Below are positions 28,607-37,411 of a stretch of DNA of 64,000 bases, in pieces. This DNA is from CAVZTA01 sp963778025 (lineage in GTDB: Bacteria; Chloroflexota; Limnocylindria; Limnocylindrales; CSP1-4): assembly GCA_963778025.1 (NCBI GenBank), contig CAVZTA010000006.1, positions 434,001-498,000 of the forward strand, in the 5' to 3' direction. The position numbers and the translations under genes are program-made. The notes beneath the pieces were generated by a model that searched no databases, was not told the DNA's origin, and saw only the letters and a list, made by a program, of their open reading frames with translations. Position 1 is the first letter of the stretch. Each line of letters starts with the position of its first letter.

Positions 28607-29667
28607 CGAGCCGTCGCGGGGTTCGGGGCGACCACCGAGCGGCTGATCCCGGCGATCGAGGTGACGCCCGTATGGCCCATCGCCGAGATGAGCTCCCCGC
28701 GGATGAGCTCCATCATGCGCACCAGGCCGGGCATGCCACCCGCGCCGAGGCCCCAGAACACCGGGCGGCCGATCGCCACCACGTCCGCCCCGAGCGCCAG
28801 GGCCTTGAGCACGTCGGTGCCGCGGCGGATGCCGCCGTCGAACAGGATCTCCAGCCGCCCGTCGACCGCCTCGACGATCTCGGGCAGGGCGTCGAGCGAC
28901 GCCATCGAGCTGTCCAGCTGCCGGCCGCCATGGTTCGACACGACGATCGCCGGGAGACCGGTGTCCACGGCGAGCCGGGCGTCCTCGGCGGTCATCACGC
29001 CCTTCGTGACGATCGGGAGCTTCGTGATCGAGCGGAGCCAGTCGAGCGACGACCAGGTGAGGCTGCTCTCGCCGACGAGGTCGTCGACGTCGGCGATCAT
29101 CGCGACGTCGACGTCCGGGTGCGGCAGGACGGGCAGTCGCGCCTCGTGCTCCCGCCAGGCCGCGACCGGCGTGTCGACGGTGAGGCACAGCGCCTGGTAG
29201 CCGGCGGCCTCGGCGCGAGCGACGAGGTCCCGGGTGAACTCGCGGTCGGTGAACCAGTAGAGCTGGAACCAGCGTCGGCTGACGTGCGGGGCGATGTCCT
29301 CGACGGTCATGCTCGCGCTGGTGCTGACGATCATCAACGTGCCCAGCTCCTCCGCGGCGCGGGCGGTCGCGATCTCGCCCTCGGGATGGGCGAGCTTGTG
29401 AAGGGCGGATGGGGCGAACACGACCGGGAGCTCGATCCGCTGGCCGAGGAGCGTGGTGCTCGTGTCGATCCGGCTGACGTCGACCAGCACGCGCGGGCGG
29501 AAGACCCAGCGCTGGTACGCCTCGCGGTTCGCGATCTGGGCCTTGCCCGACCCGGCGGCGCCCGACACGAAGTTGTAGCCGGCCGCGGACATGACCTCGC
29601 GCGCGATGGGCTCGAACTCCTCGACGGAGAACAGCCGCGAGATGTCGACGTCGAGCTCCGTGGTCAT
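28603..29667 (-). CDS. FMN-dependent alpha-hydroxyacid dehydrogenase/oxidase
   Basis: An intact 354-residue TIM-barrel flavoprotein of the lactate oxidase/glycolate oxidase/mandelate dehydrogenase family. AGSGKAQIANREAYQRW, PSALHKLAHPEGE, the catalytic His in SNHGGRQLD and the FMN phosphate loop DGGIRRGTDVLKALALGA are all seen. It is the first gene of the three-gene operon running down to 25888 and lies behind the perfect operator at 29727-29740. Oxidation of a 2-hydroxyacid to a 2-oxoacid fits downstream handling of D-3-hydroxy-amino acids; the exact substrate is open. Confidence 0.9.
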   Translation of the reverse strand: MTTELDVDISRLFSVEEFEPIAREVMSAAGYNFVSGAAGSGKAQIANREAYQRWVFRPRVLVDVSRIDTSTTLLGQRIELPVVFAPSALHKLAHPEGEIATARAAEELGTLMIVSTSASMTVEDIAPHVSRRWFQLYWFTDREFTRDLVARAEAAGYQALCLTVDTPVAAWREHEARLPVLPHPDVDVAMIADVDDLVGESSLTWSSLDWLRSITKLPIVTKGVMTAEDARLAVDTGLPAIVVSNHGGRQLDSSMASLDALPEIVEAVDGRLEILFDGGIRRGTDVLKALALGADVVAIGRPVFWGLGAGGMPGLVRMMELIRGELISAMGHTGVTSIAGISRSVVAPNPATAR

Positions 29668-29726
29668 CCGCCCCTCCTCCGCGCGGTCGCGTCACCGCCG
29701 TCGCGACCCGTGTCGTGCGTAATGTA

Positions 29727-29740
29727 GATTGTCGACAATC
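29727..29740. promoter_or_regulatory. Perfect GntR-type operator GATTGTCGACAATC
   Basis: A perfect 14-bp palindrome sits midway between the divergent FMN dehydrogenase operon (starts 29667) and the sialidase-fold/amidohydrolase operon (starts 29785), so one site can control both. The same 14-mer recurs at 60147-60160. Confidence 0.72.
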
Positions 29741-29784
29741 GCGGCGCGCCCGTCGAGCCGCGCACGCGCGATGCGGAGGGTCCG

Positions 29785-30913
29785 GTGGAGGTCGTCGCGT
29801 CCGGCGCGTTCTGGGATGCCACGTGTGCGCCGGTCAACCTTCGCACCGCGTCGGCGACGTCCGCGTTACGGGCGTCCGACGGCACGCTGTTCGCGACCTG
29901 CCGGCTGGGCAGCGACCGCGAGGGAGCCGACGGGACGACCGGCGTGTTCGCCAGCCGCGACGAAGGCGCGACGTGGGAGCTGCGCACGCTGACGCTGGGC
30001 GAGCGCGAGTGGGACGGCTGGATCGGCGAGACCCGTGGCTGGTACCTCGTCCGAGCTGGAACCGGGCGTGCTGACCGCGGCGGTCCTCTGGACGGACCGG
30101 CGCGATCCGAACCAGCCGTGGGTCGACCCCGTCACCCAGGGGTTGCTGGGGATGCGGGCCTACACCCTGGTCTCGCGGGATGGCGGCTGGACCTGGCCCG
30201 AACGGCGCCGGATCGACCTGGGTGGCCACGACGGTGCGTCCACCGCAGGCCCCGTCCTGCGCCTGGCCGACGGCACGCTCGGCGTGCCGTTCGAGACGTG
30301 GAAGTCGCACTGGGACGCGAATCCGGGTGTGCCGGCGGCGTACCTGCGCCTGTCGCGCGATGAGGGACGGACGTGGGACGACGAGGTCCTCGTCGCTCGC
30401 GACCCCGCAAACCGGATCTTCTACTGGGACGAGCGGCTCGAGACCCACCCCGACGACGGGCGCCTCGTGAACATGTTCTGGACGCACGACGTGGAGGCCG
30501 GGCAGGACATCGACGTCCACGTCTGCTGGGGGTCACCCGACGGCCGCGAATGGACGGAGCCGGTGTCGACGGGGTTCGCCGGCCAACATACGCAACCGAT
30601 CTCGCTCGGCGGCGATCGGCTGGTCGCGCTGTCGTCGCACCGGGGCGATCCGCCCGGCATCCGGGCGGTCCTCAGCGAGGACTTCGGGCAGACCTGGGAC
30701 CATGCCGGGGCGTTGACGGTCTACGCGAGCGACGCCGGCACGGAACCGGGCGCGGGAGGACCGCGCGGACAGGCCGACTACTGGAACGACATGGGGAAGT
30801 GGCAGTTCGGGCACCCGCGCGGGGCACGCCTGCCGAACGGCGACGTCCTGGTCGTGTTCTACGGTGGGGCGGGCGTCAGCCGGAGCGCGCGATGGGCCAG
30901 GCTGCGGATCTGA
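29785..30913 (+). CDS. Sialidase-fold (BNR/Asp-box) protein (one frameshift)
   Basis: Second beta-propeller of the sialidase family, about 375 residues after removal of one base near 30050. Asp-box motifs include SRDEGATW, SRDGGWTW, SRDEGRTW and SEDFGQTW. The start is a GTG at 29785 with GGAGGG upstream. No signal peptide is present. The 3' end overlaps the amidohydrolase start by 22 nt, and the operator at 29727 lies directly upstream. The protein probably acts in the cytosol on imported material; hydrolase activity is not proven by sequence. Confidence 0.83.
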
Positions 30914-32083
30914 CGCTCCGGGGCGTCCGGGTGGTGGACGCTCGCGGGGTCGTGGCCGACCGCGCGGATGTCGTCGTCCGTGGCGGACGGATCGCTGTCG
31001 GTCGGCGGCGGGTCGACCTCGGATGGCGCGGTGCTCGAGCTCGCCGGCCGGACCGTCGTGCCGGGGCTGATGAACGCGCACGCACACGTGTCGCTGGACG
31101 GGTCAGCCGATCCGGACATCGCGTTCCGCGCCGAGACCGCGTCGCAGCGGACGATCCGCTCCGCGGCGCGGCTGCGAGAGACGTTGGAGGCGGGTGTCAC
31201 GACGATCCGCGACGTCGGCGGACCGGCGTCGGTGCTGGAGGTCGCGGCGATGGTCGCGTCCGGTGAGCTCCCCGGCCCGCGGATGCTGGCGGCCGGTCAG
31301 GTCGTGACGATCACCGGCGGCCACGGCCACTGGATGGGCCTGGAGTCCGATGGGCCGGACGCGGCCCGGCGGGCCGTGCGCCTGAACATCAAGGGCGGGG
31401 CGACGGCCATCAAGCTCATGGCGACCGGCGGGATGATGACCTCGGGCCGGCAGGCGGGCGTGCCACAGCTGACGATCGAGGAGATGTCGGCGGCCGTGGA
31501 GGAGGCCCACAAGCGCGGCCTGCCGGTGGGCGCGCACGCCGAGAGCAAGACCGGCGTGATGAACGCCCTGCACGCGGGCGTCGACTCGGTCGAGCACGGC
31601 CACGGCGGCGACGCGGAGACGATCGAGCTGATGCTCCGCACCGGGCAGTTCCTCGTGCCGACGATCCTTTCGGACCGGCGGATCATCGACGGCGGGGTCG
31701 CGGCCGGGATCCCCGCCGAGGTCGTCGAGCAGTGCGAGGCGCTCCACGAGCAGCTCGTGACGTTCCTGCGCGATGCCATCCGGGCGGGCGTGCGGGTCGC
31801 GGCCGGCAACGATGGAGGAGCGCCGCTCGTGCAGAACGGCGAGATGGTCGACGAGCTCCGGCTGTACGTGGACCACGGGATGACCCCGCTGCAGGCGCTG
31901 GCGTCCGCGACGACGGTCACCGCGGAGCTGTTCCGGCTCCCGGACGTCGGCCTCGTCGAGCCGGGCTACGTGGCGGACCTGTTGGTCGTCGACGGCGATC
32001 CGGTCGCGTCCGTCGGCGCGCTGGAGTCGCCCCGCCTCGTGATCCAGGCGGGCCGCGTCGTGCTGGACCGCTCCGCGTCCTGA
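30892..32083 (+). CDS. Amidohydrolase, prolidase-like (one frameshift)
   Basis: Amidohydrolase-superfamily enzyme of about 396 residues. The ATG at 30892 begins GQAADLTLRGVRVVDARG, the N-terminal sandwich; a single-base shift near 31000 leads to LELAGRTVVPGLMNAHAHVSLDG with the metal motif, then AIKLMATGGMM, VGAHAESK, SVEHGHGG and AAGNDGG (late Asp). It is the second gene of the operator-controlled operon with the sialidase-fold protein. It resembles the enzymes at 5843, 16449 and 51132, a family of at least four such hydrolases in the window. Confidence 0.85.
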
Positions 32084-32132
32084 GGCCTCCGGCGCGGCGC
32101 GCCTACCGCCCCCGACCCTGCCACCCGCGCAC

Positions 32133-33044
32133 CTACCGGAACGCGGGCAGCACCTCGTCGCGGAACAGGTCGATGTCCGTCGTGTCGAACAAGCCGGCGA
32201 AGCGGAGCTGGACCATCTCGAAGCCGAGCTCCTCGAGCTCGCGGATCCGGTCGATCAGCGCCGCGGGGTCGCCGGCGAACGCCGGACGCTCGCCCTCGGC
32301 CGCGGCGCCTGCCCAGGAACGTGCCTCCGCGGCGGACCGGGCGAGGTAGACCGTCATCGGTGTCGCCTTCCGGATCGTGGCGGGGTCCCGGCCGACCGCG
32401 GCGCAGTGGTCCGCGAGCACCGCGAGCTTCCGCCGCAGCACCTCGGGCCGGTCGCCGTACGAGAGCCACCAGTCGGCGTGCTCGGCGACCACGCGCAGGA
32501 GGTACTTCTCGCCGCCGCCCGCGACGAGGATGGGGATCCGCGGATCGGGGGCCGGCACGCACCACGCCCCATCGAGCCGGAACCACTCACCGGCGAACGT
32601 CGCGGGCTGGTCGTACCACAGCGTCTTGATGAGCCGCAGCGCCTCGTCGAGCTGCGCGATCCGGACCGGCGTGGGCGGGAAGTCGTAGCCGTAGCCGCGG
32701 TACTCGGACTCCAGCCAGCCGCTGCCGATGCCCAGGATGAACCGGCCGCCGGACAGGGCCTGCAGGGACGCCGCCATCTTCGCCAGCAACGGCGGATGAC
32801 GGTACGAGTTGCCGAGCACGCAATGCCCGAGCAGCGGCCGCGGATGGCGCGCCGCGATCCAGGTGAGCTGCGTCCACGGCTCGGCGCGGTAGCCCGCGTG
32901 CTCCATGAAGTGGTCGGAGATCCAGATCGAGGACGCCCACGGCGCGACCGCGTCGACCACCCGGTCGAGGTCGGCGACGAACGTCGCGGGATCGATGGCG
33001 CCCATCTCCCGGTCACCGGGCGGTGGCGAATAGCCGAACTCCAT
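32133..33044 (-). CDS. LLM-class flavin-dependent oxidoreductase 1
   Basis: A 303-residue luciferase-like TIM-barrel protein. It starts MEFGYSPPPGDRE with GGGAGG upstream; WISDHFMEHAGY, the flavin-contact region CVLGNSYRHPPLLAKMAASLQALSGGRFILGIGSGW and SEYRGYGYDFPP are typical of F420- or FMN-dependent LLM enzymes. It is about half identical to the paralogue at 60184. It is coupled by TGATG to a short gamma-glutamyltransferase-like reading frame, and both lie behind the operator at 33277-33290. The type of cofactor cannot be settled from sequence. Confidence 0.87.
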   Translation of the reverse strand: MEFGYSPPPGDREMGAIDPATFVADLDRVVDAVAPWASSIWISDHFMEHAGYRAEPWTQLTWIAARHPRPLLGHCVLGNSYRHPPLLAKMAASLQALSGGRFILGIGSGWLESEYRGYGYDFPPTPVRIAQLDEALRLIKTLWYDQPATFAGEWFRLDGAWCVPAPDPRIPILVAGGGEKYLLRVVAEHADWWLSYGDRPEVLRRKLAVLADHCAAVGRDPATIRKATPMTVYLARSAAEARSWAGAAAEGERPAFAGDPAALIDRIRELEELGFEMVQLRFAGLFDTTDIDLFRDEVLPAFR

Positions 33045-33273
33045 CAGGTCGAGCCTCCCGGTCGGCGGGGATCGGCGGCAGCCTCCAGGGCGCCGTCCAC
33101 TCCACGCGCCACGACATAGAGCGCCGCGCCGGCCGACGGCTCGACCACGCCCTGCACGAATGCCGTCGCGATGGCCGCGTCCGCGGCGGAGCCACCGGCT
33201 TCGAGGACCCGGATCCCTCGCGTGCAGCGACGGGATGCCCGGCGGCGAGCGCGGGTCGAGCCTCGGTGGACAC
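33044..33273 (-). pseudogene. N-terminal fragment of a gamma-glutamyltransferase-like protein
   Basis: Starting at a GTG 4 nt from the operator, a 77-codon frame reads STEARPALAAGHPVAAREG then, after one missing G near 33218, IRVLEAGGSAADAAIATAF and VQGVVEPSAG. This is the conserved N-terminus of the gamma-glutamyltransferase large subunit (HPLAS-G-VLxxGGNAxDAAVA-GVVEP). It stops after about 25 further unmatched residues, lacking the rest of that subunit and the whole catalytic small subunit. Its stop overlaps the LLM gene start (TGATG). Either a decayed gene kept as a leader cistron or a short peptide; a true catalytic role is very unlikely. Confidence 0.6.
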
Positions 33274-33276
33274 TCG

Positions 33277-33290
33277 TATATTGTCGACAT
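33277..33290. promoter_or_regulatory. GntR-type operator upstream of the regulator gene
   Basis: TATATTGTCGACAT matches the window's operator, with the shared GTATATTGTCGACA half also found at 55636-55649. It lies between the GntR/FCD gene (start 33333) and the divergent GGT-fragment/LLM operon, where autoregulation would be expected. Confidence 0.65.
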
Positions 33291-33332
33291 CCGGCCATCG
33301 GACCGTGCGCATGGTCAGGAGGAAGGCTCACC

Positions 33333-34139
33333 GTGGCCGATCACGCAGACCTCGGCGACCCGGTGGCGGCCGGCGCGGTGCCACCCGGGCTCGACCTTCC
33401 TCGCATCAAGCCGCGCATCCTCCGGCAGGAGGTCCTGGGCGCGCTCCGGACGGCGATCCTCGCGAACTCGATCCCCTCCGGCTCGCGACTGCTGGAGGCC
33501 GAGGTCGCGCAGCGCATGGGCGTCAGTCGCGCGCCCGTCCGGGAGGCGATCCGCCATCTCGAGCAGGAGGGCCTGGTCGAGTTCTTCCCGCACCGTGGCG
33601 CCGTCGTCGTCGGGTTGCCGGAGCGCGAGATGGATGCGATCTACGAGCTGCGCGCGATCATCGAGGGCCGGGCGACCGCCGACGTTGCCGGCAAGGCCAC
33701 CGACGAGCAGCTCGCGGAGCTGGAAGGCCTCATCGAACAGATGCGCGCGGTCGTGCCGAGCCGCGACGTCGAGACGATCGCCGAGCTCGACCTCCGCTTC
33801 CACGGCCTCATCGTGGAGTGGTCGGGCCTGACGCTCCTGCGCCACATCTGGTCGAGCCTGGATGGCCTCGTGCGCGTCCGCTCCTACCAGGCGCTGGACC
33901 GACCCGGCAAGGCGGCACGCTACTTCCTGGCCAATGCCGCGTCATCGCACGTCACGCTCATCGACGCGCTGCGGGCCGGCGATCCCCACGTCGCGGCCAA
34001 GGTCGCACGGGACCACGTCATCGAGGTCCCCGAGATGCTCGCCGGCCTCGGCGGGACGGACGGGACGGACGGGCCGGGCCGAACGAACGGTAAGCGCACC
34101 AAGGCCCGCAAGGCTCCCGCCGCCGGAGCGGCGGGTTGA
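33333..34139 (+). CDS. GntR-family transcriptional regulator, FCD (FadR) subfamily
   Basis: A 268-residue regulator. The winged helix occupies about residues 30-95, with SRLLEAEVAQRMGVSRAPVR as recognition helix region and REAIRHLEQEGLVEFFPHRGAVV as wing. The FCD ligand-binding domain (about residues 100-235) keeps the Asp/His set that binds metal or carboxylate ligands: DLRFHG, SSHVTLIDALRAGD and ARDHVIE. The GTG start has AGGAGG ten nt upstream. An ATTGTCGACAAT-type site lies 43 bp upstream, and sister sites lie before six other transcription units. FCD regulators usually sense sugar acids, 2-hydroxyacids or dicarboxylates, which fits the enzymes in the window. The tail is rich in Gly, Lys and Ala. 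Confidence 0.92.
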   Translation: MADHADLGDPVAAGAVPPGLDLPRIKPRILRQEVLGALRTAILANSIPSGSRLLEAEVAQRMGVSRAPVREAIRHLEQEGLVEFFPHRGAVVVGLPEREMDAIYELRAIIEGRATADVAGKATDEQLAELEGLIEQMRAVVPSRDVETIAELDLRFHGLIVEWSGLTLLRHIWSSLDGLVRVRSYQALDRPGKAARYFLANAASSHVTLIDALRAGDPHVAAKVARDHVIEVPEMLAGLGGTDGTDGPGRTNGKRTKARKAPAAGAAG

Positions 34140-34273
34140 GCCTGGCCGACCTGCGGTCCGCGTGCGTCGCGAACGATCAGGGACCCATCGCCGATGCGGG
34201 CAAGCTGCTCGCGATGGACGGTGAGCAGGTGCTGGAGCGATGGCCGGTCATCGCCCGCGGACGGGTTCGCTAG
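34136..34273 (+). CDS. Small hypothetical protein
   Basis: A 45-residue frame starts at a TTG that overlaps the regulator's stop codon by 4 nt (TTGA) and ends 6 nt before the next gene. It reads as an amphipathic, likely helical peptide (SLADLRSACVANDQGPIAD, then GKLLAMDGEQVLERWPVI). Position and coupling support a real gene. I do not recognise a family. Confidence 0.45.
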   Translation: MSLADLRSACVANDQGPIADAGKLLAMDGEQVLERWPVIARGRVR

Positions 34274-34279
34274 GCGCCG

Positions 34280-35802
34280 ATGGACGCGCCCGATCGCGGC
34301 TTCGTCGACGTCAACACGTCCTTCGGTCCCGAGCACGGCTTCGCGGGTGCCGGCGGGGCGCCGCTGGACGACCTCGTCGTCGAGAGCCGGCGCCACGGCG
34401 TGCGGCTCGCGCTCGCCTCGTCGCTCGATCGCCCGCGCGGACCTGGCCGGCGGGAACCGCGAGGCGGTCGAGGCCGCCGCCGACCCGGCGAACCACCTGC
34501 GGCCGATCGCGGTGGTCTCGGCCAGGGTCCCGGGCACGGCCGCGGGGACGGTGGCGAGCGCCGAGACGGCGGGCGTGGCCGGCTATCTGCTCGAGGGCGC
34601 GGTGTGGCCGTTCCCCACCCCGGAATCAGTCCGCGAGGTGCTCCGGGCCGTGGCCCCGACCGGCAAGCCGCTGCTGGTGCCGCTGTCGGGCGTCGGACCG
34701 GCGTTCGGGACCGGCGAGGCGACGGCGATCGGTGCGGCGACGGCGGATCTCGGGATCGCGGTGATCCTGCTCGGGGCGCACTACACGCACATCGCCGACG
34801 ACCTGCGCGCGGCGGTCCGCTATGAGCATCTCCATCTCGAGACCAGCTCCCTGGCGCACTGGCGGGGCGTGGCGACCGCGGTGGCGTCGATCGGCGCCGA
34901 GCGGCTCCTGCTCGGGACGGGCAGCCCACGGCGGCCCGGCGCCTCGGCGATCGACGCCGTCCTCCTCGCACGGATCCCGGATGACGCGAAGCGCGCGATC
35001 CTGGCCGGGAATGCCTGCCGGCTGTTCGGCCTGCCGGACGGCCCGGTCGACGTCACGCCGCCGCGGCTCCCGGCACGTTCCTGGGACGTGCACACCCACC
35101 ACGCGCCGCTGCCGTTCGACGTGCCGCACGTGGCCGACGACGAGCTGGTCGGCGAGCTGCTCACGGGCCCCACGAGCCGGGCGGTCGCGTCGTCGGCGGT
35201 GGCGATCTTCGCCGCGCCGGCCGCCGGCAACGAGCAGGCCGTGCGGGCGGCGTCGGCCGGAGGGCCGCTGGGGTACGTCGTCGCCGACCCGAACGACCTC
35301 GCGTTCACCGAGGACCAGCTCCGGCGCCACCTCGACCGGCCCGGCATGGTCGGCGTGAAGATCCACGGCGAATGGTCGGGCGTGCCGACGTCGTCGCCGC
35401 GGATGGCGGCCGCTGTTCGACCTCCTCGCGCGGTTCGGGCGCCCCGTGAAGCTCCACGACGCGGGCGACGACTGGGCCGACGCGCTGCTCGCGATCGCGC
35501 GGCGCCATCCGCGGCTGCCCATCGTCATCGCACACGCGGGTCTGGGCACGCCCAGCGGCCGCGCCGGCGAGCTGGCGGCGCAGACCGACAACCTCTATCT
35601 CGAGCTGTGCAGCTCGTTCGCGTCGCTGCGTGAGGTCCGCGCCGCCGTCCGGGCCGCGCCCGTCGAGCGGCTCCTCTGGGGCAGTGACGCGCCGCTCCTG
35701 GATCCCGGATTCATCCACGGCACGTACGCGGACGCGCTGCTGCCGCCGGACGCCATCGACCGCGTGTTCTGGTCGAACGCCGAAGCCCTGTACGGAGGCT
35801 GA
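34280..35802 (+). CDS. Tandem double-domain amidohydrolase_2 protein (two frameshifts)
   Basis: A protein of about 506 residues formed by two amidohydrolase_2 (TIM-barrel) units in tandem. The second half is catalytic in appearance: SWDVHTHHAPLPFD metal motif, VKIHGEW, VKLHDAG, VIAHAGLG and LLWGSDAPLLDPGF. The first half aligns in outline (FVDVNTSFGPEHGF, YLLEGAVWPF, LHLETSSLAHW, LLLGTGSPRRPG, NACRLFGL) but has lost the HxH and Asp ligands, so it looks like a pseudoenzyme domain. Single-base insertions near 34425 and 35413 interrupt the frame. It lies in the operon gntR, small ORF, this gene, D-aminoacylase. Confidence 0.78.
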
Positions 35803-35805
35803 TCG

Positions 35806-37389
35806 ATGCTCGACCTCGTCGTCGGTGGCGGGACCGTCATCGACGGGACCGGCGGTCCGCCGCGGCGCGCCGACGTGGGCATCGCCGGCGGCCGGATCAC
35901 CGCGCTCGGCGACCTGGCCGCCGCAGAGGCCCGCTCGCGGATCGACGCGACCGGGCTCGCCGTCGCGCCCGGCTTCGTCGACCTGCACAGCCACTCCGAC
36001 CTGTCGCTGCTGTCCGCGCCGGGTGCTCCGTCGAAGATCGGGCAGGGCGTCACCACCGAGATCAACGGCAACTGCGGGATGGGTCCGTTCCCCAACCCCG
36101 CTGTCCGCGCCGCTGAGATCCGCTCCGCGAACGCGAACATCGACAACGATCTCGCCGTCGCCTGGGACTGGCAGGACCTGCCGGGCTATGCAGCCGCCGT
36201 CGAGCGAACGGGCATCGCCCTGAACAGCGCGCTCCTCGCCGGGCACATGCCCCTGCGCGTCGCGGCCGCGGGCCAGGCCGCCCGGCCCCTGGACGCCGGC
36301 GAGACCGATGCGCTCATCGGACACCTGGAGGCTGCGCTCGACGACGGCGCGATCGGCTTCTCCACGGGCTTGATGTTCCCGCCCGCGATGTTCGCGGAGC
36401 GCGACGAGCTGCTGGCCATCGCGCGGACCGTGGCCCGGTATGACCGGCTGTTCGCGGCCCACTTCCGCAACTACAGCGACCGGATGCTCGAGGGCGTCGA
36501 GGAGATGCTCGACATCGCGCGGGAGACCGGCTGCCGGATGCAGCTGTCGCACCTCGCGGTCGCCGGGCGACGGAACTGGGGCAAGGTTCCGCGGGCGCTC
36601 GAGCTCATCGACGCCGCGCGACGCGACGGGCTCGACGTGGCGTGCGACATCTACCCCTATATCGCGGGTTCGGCGAACCTGTCGCAGCTGCTCCCGGAGT
36701 GGGCGCAGGCGGGCGGCGGGCCCGCGATCGTCGAGCGGCTGGGCCGCCCGGCGGACGTGAGCCGCGTCCTCCGGGACTGGGAGACCGAGCTGTTCTTCGG
36801 CTGGGACGAGGTCGAGGTCGCCTCGCTCGAAGCCGGGATGGAGGAGACGCTCGGGCTGACCGTCGACGAGGTCGGCCATCGGTGGGCGATGGACGCCGGC
36901 CGTGCGGCGATGGAGCTGATCCGCCGGAGCGACGACCGGGTGACGATGGTCGCGTACGGCCGCTCCGAGGATGACCTGCGCGCGGTGCTCCGGCATCCGG
37001 CGACGTCGATCGGATCGGACGGGCTCGCGATGACCCCGGACGGCCCGTCGGGTGCGGGTCGCCCGCACCCCCGCAACTACGGCTGCTATCCCCGGTTCCT
37101 CGGCCGCTACGTCCGCGACGCCGGGCCTGATGCCGCTGGAGCAGGCGATCGCGATGTGCACGAGCCGGCCAGCCGACCGGGCCGGGCTCACGGACCGGGG
37201 CCGGATCGCCGAGGGCGCGGCCGGGGATCTCGTGGTCTTCGACCCCGCCACGATCCACGACCGGGCGACGTTCCAGGAGCCGGCGCTGGCGCCGGTCGGC
37301 GTGCGCGACGTCATCGTCGCTGGCGTGCCGGTCGTCCTGGCGGGCGCGCCGACCGCCGCGCGCCCGGGCTCCGTGCTGACGAGCGCTAG
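35806..37389 (+). CDS. N-acyl-D-amino-acid deacylase (one frameshift)
   Basis: Classical D-aminoacylase-type amidohydrolase of about 527 residues. VDLHSHSDLSLL provides HxH, EINGNCGMGPFPNP provides the conserved cysteine ligand, GFSTGLMFPPAMFAE is diagnostic, AAHFRNYSDR and QLSHLAVAG give His ligands and SIGSDGLAM the Asp. Near 37125 one extra base shifts the last third (LMPLEQAIAMCTSRPADRAGL) into another frame that runs on to 37498 and into the convergent gmaS, so the exact end is uncertain; 37389 is the stop of the original frame. The ATG is 3 nt after the preceding gene. It complements the Cys-less paralogue at 25888. Confidence 0.85.
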   Translation: MLDLVVGGGTVIDGTGGPPRRADVGIAGGRITALGDLAAAEARSRIDATGLAVAPGFVDLHSHSDLSLLSAPGAPSKIGQGVTTEINGNCGMGPFPNPAVRAAEIRSANANIDNDLAVAWDWQDLPGYAAAVERTGIALNSALLAGHMPLRVAAAGQAARPLDAGETDALIGHLEAALDDGAIGFSTGLMFPPAMFAERDELLAIARTVARYDRLFAAHFRNYSDRMLEGVEEMLDIARETGCRMQLSHLAVAGRRNWGKVPRALELIDAARRDGLDVACDIYPYIAGSANLSQLLPEWAQAGGGPAIVERLGRPADVSRVLRDWETELFFGWDEVEVASLEAGMEETLGLTVDEVGHRWAMDAGRAAMELIRRSDDRVTMVAYGRSEDDLRAVLRHPATSIGSDGLAMTPDGPSGAGRPHPRNYGCYPRFLGRYVRDAGPDAAGAGDRDVHEPASRPGRAHGPGPDRRGRGRGSRGLRPRHDPRPGDVPGAGAGAGRRARRHRRWRAGRPGGRADRRAPGLRADER

Positions 37390-37411
37390 CCCGCTCCCAG
37401 GCCCCCGGGCC

